A DNA stretch of 64,000 nucleotides from Brachynemurus nebulosus (taxonomy: Eukaryota > Arthropoda > Insecta > Neuroptera > Myrmeleontidae). The notes beneath the pieces were generated by a model. It was not told the origin of the DNA, made no database searches, and saw only the letters and a list, made by a program, of their open reading frames with translations. Positions 17,710 through 30,400 of the stretch are shown here, one piece after another. Positions within the stretch are counted from its first letter, which is position 1. Every line of letters begins with the position of its first letter. The position numbers and the translations under genes are program-made. The stretch lies in the NCBI GenBank assembly GCA_035578155.1, contig JAPWDM010000003.1, forward strand, positions 18,254,916 to 18,318,915, read 5' to 3'.

Positions 17710-20700
17710 TTACTGTTTCACTTGTGTTTTGTAGGATTGGCTGAAATGATTGGCTTTTATTTCATTTAGTCGGTCACCTTGCGTTCTGGCCAAAGAACTT
17801 TTCACACTTCTTTCTGTTTCTAATCCAGGCGTTGTATGACTCGTAGCTGCAGTGTATTTTTTCAATTTCGTCAGTAATTCTAAACGACGATTTTCATTTT
17901 CTAATTTTCTATAAACATTCATTAATAATTTTAATAAAACAATTTTGTATGTTATAAATATGATTTTATACTTTGAGTCAGTCATAACTGAAGATTTTAA
18001 ATTTGAAGTTCTTGTAAGTTTTTTACTTTCTGCCGAACGAACTAGATTTGGTCTCCGTATAGAATTAGTTCGAGATGCTGTTGGAGTTCTATTGTCAGCA
18101 CTAAAAATTCGTTGTTTCTGAACTTTACTGTTGACTGACAAGTCTTTTTGTCTCGATAAATAATTTTGCATGGGACCTAACAAAACAGTAGATTTTATTT
18201 TAAGTAAACACTATTTTTTAAAAACAGTTGATTTTGTAGATATTTTATTGAGACAAGTTTAAATTAATATTTTTCAGAAAATCCATGTTACTTTTATTTA
18301 AAAAAACTATTATGTATTATTCAATTTTATGACGTCAATCGTGTTATCGGTAATATTGATTTACGATTGACATTATCATCTGGTGGTATCTGTCATTTTC
18401 TGATAGTTATGTATGGAGTTACGACCGGTTATTTTAATTTTCATCAGAAATTAAAATAGTTATATAGGATATATTATAATACAAAAGTTATAGCAGAGTA
18501 CAATAAAAAAATAAAAATTACATTTCATATCATGGAAATGTGGTAGGTAGAGATGTCGATTTTAAATCGATTAATCGAAGCTTAAAAAATCGATTCTTTT
18601 TTCGATTTTTTTCATTTGAATCGATTATTAAAAGTAAGAGATCGATAACCGATTTTTTCCAAAAATAACTTCATTTTAATAGTAATTCTACAAAGAAACA
18701 TATATTAAAATGAAACACCAAAAACTCTATTGTTAATTGTCACTTTTTACTCGTTATATCAACGAACCCCTCCTATAGCTCTATATAAGTCAGAGTATTA
18801 ATACAAAAGGAAGGAAGAGACCACCTATCTGTGCAAACGACGATCCCTTTCCCACAAAAGCGACTTATTTAGAAAACATTTTTTTGTCAATTTGTTTAAA
18901 ATTTTTGAATAAACTTGATTCAATTCGTGGTATTCGTCCTACATATTCAATTGCCTTATTTTTTATAATTATAATTGAAAAGTTAACTCATTCATCGCCT
19001 TTACAAATATAATGTAAGGCGTTTTTACACGATATTACCTATGTACTATCAAGTAAGTTCCTTAAACAAAAATTATCAGCTAATTTTATTAAACTTTTCA
19101 AAATTTCGATTTTTTAGATCGATCTCACAGAATCGATTTTTTTTTAGCCGATTTTTTTTTTTTTTTGAATCGATTTTTTTGATTTTAATTTAAATTGATC
19201 CAAAAATTGACCTTTTTTTTGGAGAATCGACATCTCTAGTGGTAGGTAGAAGCAATGTCCGCCATAATTGATTTTATACTAGACGCGAACGGTGCAATTT
19301 CATGTGAGAGAGATAACCTGTGTTTAATGAACGATTACGTCACAGTTTTAGCGCTACTTTTGAAAGTGAAATAATTCTTATTTTTGATGTTAGAGATAGA
19401 TATCTTTATATCTTTAGGGGATACCTTTAGGGGGTGTTATTTTGGAAGATTTATTTTCTTTTTGTGCTTGGTGAACATTTTCAGAATTATTTTTCGATTT
19501 TGTACGAGTTTTCCGTACGTTTGTTTTTAACGGATTACCCTTAGCACTGTTTGTGTGAACTTTGACTGACGGTTCTTCTGGTTTCCGGTCAATTTGACGC
19601 AAATAATTTGAAAAAAATTTTTGCTCAACATTATACGTTTCAAGAACGCTTGGAGGAACTCCGAGAACTGAATGCCAGTCATGACTGTAGATACTAGATG
19701 GAAATTCTTCGCTCACTAAACGAGGAAAAATTTTGAATATGTAATTCAAATTAGAAAATAATTAATAAAAGGGATAGTGACCAAGTTTGTAGTAACCAAG
19801 TTTTTTAAGTTTTTCATTTCGTAATTGGGAAGCTCGACGTTCTTTCCATTTTATGCTATAAATACCGTACTTGTGATGAGGGATACGTTCTCCAGCACCA
19901 AAAAATTTTAAACTACAAACGAAGAAATCAATTTTCGATTTTCGAACTCATAAACAATCAAATAAGTTCTAACCGATATTTGTTTCCTTCATGCCATAGC
20001 CATTTTTGTAATTTTTCTAACCATCCTTGCTGTTGCCCAATAACGGAACCCGGGCGACAAACCCGTAACCAACTGATTGCTTCCCGGGCCGTCATATGAT
20101 AATGTTTTACAATGTACGCTCCAATCAGTGATCCTGTTCGTCCTAATCCAGCCTATAAATTTCCCAAAAATCAATATTTTAGAAAAAAATGGAACCATAT
20201 GATTACTGTCCTTACTTTACAGTGCACTCCAATAGCACCTGGAGAATTTTCGGCAATATATAAAAATTGGGCTAAAACGGATCTTGGTGGGACACTTCCA
20301 TCAGGGAAAAACATATCATAATGAATTATTCCAGCTCTCGTAAACCTAATAATGATAAATAAAATTAAAAAAACACAAAAAAATCGGCAAGGACGCATCA
20401 GACACACATTAAATCGGAATTTCGTAGTTCAATAGTTAGAATTTTTCACAATTCTCGGAATAAAAATTTTCTTGCTTTTATTTAATATTAAAATTAGTCT
20501 TTAATTTGTTAATTTGTCAATAATAATTTTTAAAAAACGACACTGTCCGTCTAATTGTGTAAGGTGCGACAGTACATGCGATACTGATTATTTAAAAGTG
20601 GTCAAGTGCGAGTATATCACCTAAATTGTTGTACTACGAAATCCTAAAAAGGAGGGGCAAGTAAAAAGAATCAAAATGTCTTACGCAGTCTCATCGTAGA

Positions 20701-21804
20701 GCCTGTCATTGAGTCGAATGACAGTTCTGACATCATTCTTCAAAAAATAGTGAATATAAAATGAAGGTGGATGGCAATTAATGCCCTGTTTCAAACCAAA
20801 ATGTGCACAGTTATCTATAGGGCCAATAAAAGCAACAAATTTTCTTGGCAACAACCAATTTAAATCGCCATTACGCAGCATATCGTACGTATCGTAAGCA
20901 ATAACATCAAAATCATTGAAATCAAAGAAACCATATATTTGGGCCTTGTAAATTGCCGAAATAACGTCCGACAAATATATCACATATCCAGAATTACCGG
21001 TTTGTGACGCATCTAGAAAAGGTCTACAAAAATTCCATATATGTTTACGAATAAATAATTTGAAAATGTTACTTTTAATTAATACCGATAGGGCATTGTT
21101 CTTCGTGTTAAAATATCGTGAATTGTTTCCGGGGAATACCCTAAATAAATCACAGCAAATGATCCAATCAAGTAAGCAGCATTTGCACGGGTGTTCGGAT
21201 GCGTCGATGTATAATATACAATACGTTTGGATGAAAAATTTTGTAGATACGCATTCAATTTATTACAATACTTGTATAAACATGATATATTTAAGGGGCC
21301 AAAATCGTAATAGTAACTATAATAATTCAATTCGTTATCGACGGAAAAATATACAGAATCCGCTGTATTATGTAATTTGGTTTCGCCATGTATTGTCATA
21401 AAATATAATCTAGAAAATTACATAAATGGAATTAATCACATGGTATGTCAAGTTCATTCACTTTTTGCGCAAGTCCAGCGCAGACGCAAACTGTTTTCAC
21501 AAGTAAAAACTCTGCGCATCCACTGGGCCTGCGCAAGGTTTGAAATATAAGCATGTCATATTTGATTAAAAATAAAAATACTGCTCGGCAGTCGTACGTT
21601 CTGCACATGTGTACCATGATAAAATATAAGCTATAATAAAATTTATTTATTGCGAAAAAGCTTAAAATTTCTAATTATAAGATGCAACTGTAAGATTCAC
21701 TAAAACTCCCCTAAACGGTATAAGTAACTAATTGCCACATACTTATTTTTAATAATTTCGCAAAAATGTACAATTTTTGAATCGGGAATCCTACTTTTAT
21801 CCAT
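17710..21804 (-). CDS. Cdc14: CDC14 dual-specificity protein phosphatase
   Basis: Coding exons in order: 21804-21743, 21409-21086, 21023-20685, 20345-20216, 20152-19974, 19912-19797, 19715-19425, 18176-17972 and 17908-17710. All junctions are GT-AG, phases fit, and the product is 614 aa. The N-terminal DSPN-like lobe has [21 protein letters not shown] and [17 protein letters not shown]. The catalytic lobe has [27 protein letters not shown] and FFPDGSVPP. The P-loop HCKAGLGRTG carries the nucleophile Cys and Arg, followed by ICRPGS-like VCRPGSVIG. The C-terminal third is basic, low-complexity and family-variable. CDC14 removes phosphate from Ser-Pro CDK sites in mitotic exit, cytokinesis and ciliary or DNA-repair roles. 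An intron splits the P-loop between HCK and AGLGRTG. Assignment is firm; the last two exons rest on splice phase and composition rather than conservation. Confidence 0.94.
18440..19385. repeat. Older repeat in CDC14 intron 7, split by a hAT MITE
   Basis: The flanks 18440-18547 and 19247-19385 together match 33770-34030 in VPS35 intron 2. They share GATATATTAT, then GAGAGATAACCTGTRTTTAA, then AACGATTACRTCACA. The 33.8 kb copy lacks the hAT insertion. Confidence 0.75.
18548..19238. mobile_element. hAT-type MITE with 8-bp target duplication GTGGTAGG
   Basis: Ends are TAGAGATGTCGATT and AATCGACATCTCTA. GTGGTAGG flanks both sides (18540-18547 and 19239-19246). Its subterminal regions are packed with ATCGATT motifs in both orientations. 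It is 691 bp and non-coding. Confidence 0.94.
20385..20630. mobile_element. MITE of the GACACGCATTAAAT family in CDC14 intron 3
   Basis: Contains AGACACACATTAAATCGG, TTTCGTAGTTCAATAG and the end GTGGTCAAGTGCGAG, colinear with 8588-8856. Confidence 0.75.
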
Positions 21805-22310
21805 TGTTTATTGACCATTATCAACCATTCTCATTGCATAACATTATTTAAAATAATGGACAATTTTCATTCGAATTTTCACCACAAACCAACAAATACA
21901 TATAAAACAATATCAAATAATTTATTATAAATGCCAGCGTAAAGTATATGCCTGTAAAAATGTTATTCATCGTCTTTCATAATTTTGAATTTGTGATTAT
22001 TCCATTTTATCAACTTTGTACCACAAAACTTTATTAAAATGAAAAGTGTAAATTTTTTAAACGTCAAATTTTGTTTGATTATTTTTTAACCCAAGTATCA
22101 AAATTACTTTTTTATTACAAAAATTCTCACTCGCGCCTCTTGTGGTGAAATTAAAAAAGCTAAGAAAAATGTTACGTAATGGAGCTTGCACCGTTACGAA
22201 CCAGAGGGCTCTGATCCAAATGGTTTTTCATGGTATAAATTATGGAGGTTAGACAAGGAGACGAAACTCAATGTATTCAAAAAACTCGTGTTCGACGAAT
22301 ACGAAAGCGA
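21805..22310. other. CDC14 5' flank
   Basis: AT-rich upstream sequence of the minus-strand CDC14 gene; it must hold the promoter and any untranslated exon. I can point to no convincing core element. An open frame starting at 22186 (+) runs into the adjacent transposon and matches nothing I know. Confidence 0.4.
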
Positions 22311-22717
22311 TACAGTACTTTATTCTCAAATAGAACACTCTCAAATGGAAACGCGGGCTTCTATATTATCTTTGTTAGCTTTTGAATAGAATCTTCTGGA
22401 ATCTTTCTCAATGTTCAACTCAGTTATAAAGTGGGTTTTTCGATCGTTTTTAAAATAAACTTAACAATTTTTATTTTGCGTCGCATCATTTATATTGTAT
22501 ATTATATAATTCACTGACGTCACTATGAGAATCGGAGTCAGTACCATTGGATATCCGCCGTATAAAGTAATTTAAACTATAAGAGTTTATTTCATACATA
22601 TGTAATTTCTATGTATTTCCTTATTATTAAATATCATCAACCGACATTGGTGATTCTCAAATGGAAACACTCACTTCCCCAGTCCCGACGTGTTTCCATT
22701 TGAGAATAAGTACTGTA
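22311..22717. mobile_element. TACAGTA-ended Tc1/mariner-like MITE
   Basis: The left end TACAGTACTTTATTCTCAAA is the inverse of the right end TTTGAGAATAAGTACTGTA. The phrase CTCAAATGGAAAC recurs inside both ends, including a facing pair at about 22650-22710. A 109-bp relative with the same ends lies at 62760-62868. Confidence 0.85.
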
Positions 22718-23539
22718 GTTACATTCTGTTTTATCCGTTTTATGTTACTATATTCGCTATATTCACATCAGTATTCGAGCATTATTAACGCCGCGAGTGG
22801 TAAAAAAAGAAAGCCTTATATTTACCATTTTCTTGACCAATTTTGTCAATTCCTCTCATATAAGTAAGACCCCCATCTTATAATACTCCATTGTATAAAT
22901 TCTTAACTTTTAGATTCCGCGATAAAATATCCTTAGAATTTATAACTTAAGGAATCATACCATTTTTATCAAATTTTTTGTTGCATCTAATTTTTTGGGA
23001 ACTAAAAAAATTTAATAGAAATAAGTGAAAAATTGACGAAGAAACACTCCTGAAACCTCATTTTCGGGCAAAGAGTAATTATTTACAATTTAGACTTCTC
23101 AAAAGTATCATATCTCTTTTTCTATCACACCCTTCTTTGTATCTAATTTTTCATGTATTGAGTGCAAAAATATTATAACAAATCTGCACGTATCCTAATT
23201 CGAAAGTATAATTAACCGTGGTTATTTTGTCGTTCGGTTATTTAGTCGCGGTACATTATTTCTTTAAATTAGAACCTTCTGATTTGTAACAATAGAAGCT
23301 CCATTACATAACATTTTTCTCTGGCGAATGCAATATCAAGTAAAACATGTACGTAATAAAATGTACATCTAGTACATTTTAAAGATAAAAATATTTAAAA
23401 ATTAAACATTAATTAAATAAATTTTTACAAAATAAGTCATGAAATAGATTATCTGCGAAGATGTCTATATTTGAACTCAACTGACAGAATGCAAAGTTCA
23501 CTTTAAGAAATAGAAAATAAATAAATAAAAAATTTGGGG

Positions 23540-24260
23540 GACAGGTCTACCCACACTGTCAACTTCCTCCCATTGGGTGTTCTTAAAGACTAGAGACTAC
23601 TGTACATAAATAATTCTTTTTCCATTTCGGGCAACTTCTCCCCTGGGCCCCCGATAGAGGCTTTGCCCCTTGCACCATACCGGGGGCTTCGGCTTCTGTA
23701 CCTAAGGGTGGGGGCTCCACTCTTATCAAACAAATGATAACATCATTTGTTCTCAAGATATGCGAGGCAAAATATATTTCAAAAACAGTTTATTTCGTCT
23801 TTTTTTTCTTTTTTAAATTTTATAATAATATACTGGCGTTTTTAACATCAAGGAAGGTTCTTAGGCCATTATATAATAATGTTATGGTAAAAAATCCATA
23901 TAATCTATGTTATCTTAATAAAGTTAATTCTGTTTTTTTACCACAAAAAACAAACCGCTAATCCGAATTTGCTGAAAACTTTATCCGGTCTTCATTTTTT
24001 GATTACACATCTAATGAAATTAGTCCGGAGTTGATATCATCATTTGTTCTCGAGATATGCGAGACGAAAAACAATTCACGAACGAACGAACGAACTAACG
24101 AACGCACGCACAGACATCACGCTAAAAACGATGGATTCGGATTCTAGTGACCTTGAAACGTGGAGATATATTATGTTAAAATTAGCGATTCGTAAAATCG
24201 GACCCATTACAATAACTTCCTATGGGAAGTTAATAATAAAATTATCTAACAATAAGAAAT
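23540..24260. repeat. Fragmented repeats in the CDC14-VPS35 gap
   Basis: At 23620-23720 a GC-rich patch has GGGCAACTTCTCCCCTGGGC and facing CTTTGCCCCTTGCACC. The phrase CATCATTTGTTCTC(A/G)AGATATGCGAG occurs at 23741 and 24038, so 23741-24037 may be one tandem unit. A tetranucleotide run of CGAA type lies at 24070-24105. No gene was found between 22718 and 24432. Confidence 0.5.
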
Positions 24261-24432
24261 AAAGAATAGCAAAAATGTACTTTTCTTAAAAAATTTATTT
24301 TATATTCAACAATTTTTTTTTTAAATTCAACTTAAGTTATATAATAATCAGACAATACTTAGAATAATAAAAAATATATTACATGTGACTAACTTCATTA
24401 TACAAATAATTTCATTTATATCACTCACATAT

Positions 24433-27400
24433 TTACAAAATGATTCCCTCGTACGAAATGCTATCCGATTCGGGTCCCTCCAGACGATTTCGAATATGTT
24501 CAATTGTATTGGCAAAATGTTTATTAATTTGTTCCGTTTCTTCCGACACCTCTAAATTCGGCAATTCTTCACGAATTTTTGCAATTAGTTGATTTAATAT
24601 TTGAATGTTGACTTGATCGTTGCCTTTTTCGTAGAAGAATAAATAATGATTCAATAATTCGACGAATAACTGCACTTGCACTGACACATCCATACACTGA
24701 TTGGCAATTCGGGCCGCTTTTTTCAAACAGTCTAATACACGTTTTCCATCGCGCATCTAAAAAAATGGTTGAGAAGTTAGCAACAAAAATATGATTGACA
24801 TTAAATTGAGCGGAATTACCTCTTCGCCATTAGTTGCTAAACTTTTTCCGCTCCAGAATAAATGTGAACACGTTGTGACACCACGACACTGATCCGGTTT
24901 CTTCAATAATTTACTGGCCGCTAGGGCACACTGCGTGCGTACTGGATCGGCATTCTCTTCACCGAAACATTTCATTTGTTCGAATGTTGCAACAATTAAT
25001 GTGATTGCAGCCAGTTGAGCTTTTGAGTCACTTATTTCATCCTCGTACAACGAAAATGCCTAGAAATTAAATTATTTGAATATTGTTTATCTAATATGTG
25101 GTTTCCACTGGTTAAGTAATAAGTAACAAATAATAAATAAAACACGTTGTAGGTCGTGGTTCCGATGGCCGGCAGTGCTTGTGAAGATTCTCCTGCAGTT
25201 TCCCTTCACAATACGGTACTTGACTGTATTTAAAATTTGTGTCAAATGTTAAATAATTGTATGCATTATCATTACATATGTCCAATTTTAATGATGAAAC
25301 TAAAAAATTTGATAACTATTTAGAAATTTTATTTTGAAAATCACCATTTTTCAACAAATATTCAAATAAGTGAAAACGCGCCATTTCTTGAATATGACGT
25401 AACATTTTGTAGCTAGATATGTCGATTTTGATAATTTTCTTCGGTGAGGTGAAATTGTGTTTTAAATATTTCTATTAGCTTATATATATAGTAATAATAA
25501 TCAACTAGAATTCAAATAAATACTTGCTTTTACTTTGACATTTTATGAATATAATCAAAGTTTTGAGGTTATAAATATTGACATTGACGTTTAGTTGCTT
25601 CAAACTGTGACGTCACTATAGTGAGGTGTTTTTCCCGCCTTTTTCTCATTTAAAATTGTAGGGTTATTTTTTTGATGATTTTTTTACAGAATCTGTTAAA
25701 AATAAAAAAATCACTTAACTGATAGGGAAAAATAATGCTTTTAGAATATTTTTGTAACTTCAGTCAAGTATCCTATTCCTGATAAATACCGGTTTAACTC
25801 CTTAAGAAAACTAAATTCTAGAATCCCAATACATTTGTTATCCTTCATACACATCATAATAGAGAAGTTTCGTAGTGTGGATAATGTAGTATGTAGTTGT
25901 ATTTAACGAAAGTATAAACCAAAATTATTGAACTGCTAAAAAAATTTTTGAAATCCATTAACAAGTAATAGAGAAATAGAAGATCAAAGTTTAAAGCAGA
26001 TTGATTGATTTCCAAATCACTTGTGACGTCAAATATCTGCACAATGGGATATTTGACAGTATCAAAGAAAAACAATAAAAACAAATTTTACTGAAAATTT
26101 ATAATAAAAGACAGAAATTTATTATACTAATTCATCCTAACTATCATTATTTAATTTAAAAAAAAAAATTAATAAAAAAAGTAATTTTTCAGCTATAAAT
26201 TACGTCAGCAGAAACGGGCTGTAACGTTACATTCTCTTATATTTCAACACTGTCGCCACTAGGGTCGCTACTTAAATTCCGGTTAACAAACATAACTATG
26301 GAAATTAATCTGAATTTGATTAATTTTTTAAAAAACAAACAATTTATTTTCCTAGTTATAAGAAAAATAAACAGGCATTATTTTTAAAAATTAAAATTAT
26401 ATATATGCATAATACATAAATAGGCGCATTTTAAAATAGTTTCCCAAAATTAGTTAAATTCCTCATTAGACATCGAGTGTCTTTTATACAATATTTTTCT
26501 AATTAAATTTTGTTAAATTACCATGGATTTTATATCTTTTATAAAAAATATTTTTATTTGATTTATTTATGAATGTTTAAAAGTTCAAAAAATAACATTT
26601 TAAAACGTCAAAATATTGAATTTGTAAAAGATAAAAATTTCAAAATTGTCGTATCCGAGTAATTAACGTATTTATTATGAGCGCGAGCTCAAAAGACCCC
26701 CAGAAACTGAGGTGAGGGGAACACAAATTGTATTATTTACATAGTTACCAACCAAAGTAATTATGTTTTAAAGGAGCGAGTGAATAAACGTATATTTATT
26801 AATATGATAGACAAAGATAAATGCAGATGTAGATAAAAAAGTTTACCAACATTACAGAAATTCATTAAAAAAGATTCCTCGCTCTATTTGCAATCCGTAG
26901 CAAAGATGACGTGACACATCTGTATCAGATGAAATAGAGCTATTTGTGTAAAGTGCAACTTTAGTCCCGTAACTTTGTTAGTTGTTGAGATACCTTAATT
27001 TTTCTTTTACACTTTTGTTTGATTTTGTTTTATTAATTTTTATTTCCACCCATAAAAAAAAAAAAATTGGTAAACTTTTCCGTTATAAATATGATACATC
27101 AAGCCTTTCTGACTACGGAAAAATAAAGTTTTAATCCCACGAGAACCTTTAATCTAACCATTTAAACATCATAACAAATTTATGAAGTGTTTGTTTTTTA
27201 TCCCACAGGAACTTTAAATCGAGATATCAATTATCCTTTCTGTTATTGTCTATCCAAAGCATATACATAAAATTTTAGAGTTTCTGAATATTTAGTTTTG
27301 TATCCCATGGGAACCTTTAATCGTGATAAAATTGTCCTGTTATTTCACGGTATTCCAGCATTTAAATGTGTCAATTATAACAGAATTAAGTGATTCGGAC

Positions 27401-30400
27401 TTATTTTCACAATATAACTAGTAGACTGATTCAAAAATGCGATCAGCCCTATTTTATTTCCTGTGACGTCATTAGTCTATGTTACATTTTGGATCAAGTC
27501 GAATCGGACTACTCCTTTATATTAAAATAAATCCAATAGTTTACGCTCTACGAGAGGAGAAATTTACATACATATAAAAACTGTTTAACACATAAGTGTA
27601 CGTGCACACAGAAAGCGAGTAACAGCAGAGCGATGCCGAGCGAGTACATACTATTTTGTTAAACACATACATTTTAATGTACATGTTCAAACACATGGCC
27701 GATTCAAACCGTTGCCGAGCGATGCGATGCGAGTCCGGACCGAGCTGATTTGCTAATGTCAAACAAATTTAATATTTTTCAAGCGTTTTGAAACTGATTT
27801 CGTTTGTTGTGCTTTCTGTTGTGTGTTTTGTCGTTTTTATCGTTTTTGTCCATTGTTGCTGCGTCGTAATATATACATATATAATATTTCTTTTGTATTA
27901 TTTAAAACACATATAATTTAAAACACATGACACATATAATAAGATAAAAATGGACATCGAATTATTAACAAATGAAATTTATTTACGCCAAGCATTGTGA
28001 GATCAAAAACATAGGAATTACCACAACCGAGATTTTGTTGCAAGATTATGGCAGTATATTTCAAAAAAAAAAAAAAAAATAATAAATAAATTTAGATGGT
28101 TTAATAATTAAATTAAAATATAATCGAAGGTACTAGAAGTCATTGTAAAGTACCCTCAAAAATTTTTATGGATCTTGTCGTAGCTGAGGTAGAAAATGAT
28201 AAAATTCACCATGTTCGTACCTATTTTCATTTATTTCATGGATCCAGTGCGAAATATTTCTAAAGAGTCTTTTTTGTCTTAAACGTAATCTTATATTACT
28301 TTCCAAAAAATAAGTATATAAAATAAAATTGTTCATTTTAAATAATTTGCCTTACAAAAACTTTTGTATACAAAAAATTATTCAATATAATAAAATTCCG
28401 ATGTGTATAATAACGTATAAATAATAATTATGGAAAATAAACTGACAACTGCAGTGATCTGTCAAATTCAACAAATTGCAAATAGCACAAAACAGCAAGC
28501 AGTATGAACACTAGCTAGATTCAGACTCGCTCGGCACGGTAACTTACTATTTGTTACTTATTACTTACTCGATGGAGACCACCTATTAATGTCAAATGAC
28601 CGAAGTACCTGTGACAAAAATTCATAAGCCACTGTTTCATGATTATCAAAACCCACTTCGCCGATCGCTAACGCACCCTGTAAGAATAGTCGTAACGGTA
28701 ATTCAGCCAATTCGGCTTTCATGAGTGCCGAAATCGTTTGATGGCAAAATTGGAATATTTTCTGGCATTTTTTCTCCCACATTTCATCCTCCTCTTGACA
28801 CGATTTGTATTTAAATGCTAATTGATACGCCTGGAAGACCAGTGGCGGTAGTGTGTATTTAATTCGAGCGGGTCCACCAGTACTGAAATGTTTTCGGGCC
28901 GAGGACAATATTAAATATTGTTCATCAGCATTATCGGATTTCAACAGGTGGATAAAACGTCCCAATAAGCTTTGTTCTTCGATAAAATCTTCTGGATCTT
29001 CCATTTGTGCCGGCGGTTGATCTTTTTGATCGCATATTAATGTTGAGATCATTTGAAGGATGGTATCAACTTGACCTGGTGTTGGAATGTATGTTTCATT
29101 GTCGAGGGCATTTTGTATCAAATACAGGGCAATCTGTTTTCGACCTGTGTAATCGAAATATTCCAATAAATCGCGATAGTGTTGTAATTTTAAAATGGTC
29201 AAAACGTTGTTGTAGTGATCGATCGGGATTTTCATTAGTCGTGTCAATTCTTTGCCCACCGGTGTCTTGGATTCGATTTTTTTGATTTCCAATGTTTCAA
29301 ATATTTTTACAGTCGTTTGCATTACTTTATCCACGTAATCAACACGTTTCGGATAACATTTATGCGCTAAATTGATTAGGGCCACTTTTAACGAAACAAT
29401 ATCCTCAATTAACATATTTTGTCGGGTTTGGATAATTAACGCTACTTGATCACTGAACACTTCGAAAAGTTGAACTTTACTTAAAATATCTCCAACGTCT
29501 TCGGTTCCATCCACGACGCCATCTTGTGTACGATTTTCCGCGGTGGCGCCACTTGTACTTCCACTCATACTTTCAATACGTTGACTAAACGTGGCTAATC
29601 GATCGATTAGGGAAATAATGATGTTTTTAACGTTGACACCGGGTTGAAGTTCTGCGCATGATTTTAAGAAGGGATTTAGAGTTTGAAGGTGGAATTCATC
29701 TGGGAAAACCTTTGAAAAAACAAGAAAAGGCGTCAAATTATTATATTAACTCTTTAAATGATTAAAACGAATTAACTCGTCATGCTATCCTGCGACCCAA
29801 AATGCTTTGATGTGTATATATTAACTGTAGAGCCCCTATAATAAATACAGTCGTGACATGTTATCCATTTTCTCTTCAAAACAGAGCGCGAACCTTCAAA
29901 ATTAATTATCACATGTTTGAGTACATAATTATTGTTAATAAGTTATGAATTAATGAGCAATTAAAAATTTTTAATTTAATTATTTTTTCTAGATTAATCT
30001 AAATGATTTTTGTTAATATTTAATTTATTTCTAATGTATTTTACGGAAACTGTGGACAGAAAATGCCGGAACCAATCAGCGTTCAGCACACATGTCACGA
30101 CTCTATTTATTATAGGGACTCTAATTAACAGATATAAATGCCGCCATCTGTGACAGATTTTTCGAAATACAGTATAATTGGGTTTTTGAATAAAAAATAA
30201 ATATCATTTTTTTTGTTTTATTTCAAATCTATATCATAAATAATATTGATAATCGATGCGAAAAATTTTTTAAAAATGATATATAATAAATAATAAATTA
30301 ATTAAAACTTGAAAAATTTTAAAAAATATCATTTGGTTAAAAACAGCACTACAAAAGATCGCGATGTCTGTGACGTCATAAAGGTAATATGTTAAAAGTG

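Noticed and set aside
21079..21401. Plus-strand frame of 113 aa
   Set aside because: Antisense shadow of CDC14 exon 2, which is clearly coding on the minus strand.
22186..22389. Possible small gene (67 aa) upstream of CDC14
   Set aside because: Its 3' half lies in the TACAGTA-ended MITE and no family resemblance was found.
29007..29285. Plus-strand frame of 92 aa
   Set aside because: Antisense shadow of VPS35 exon 5; likewise 33083-33274 shadows exon 4.
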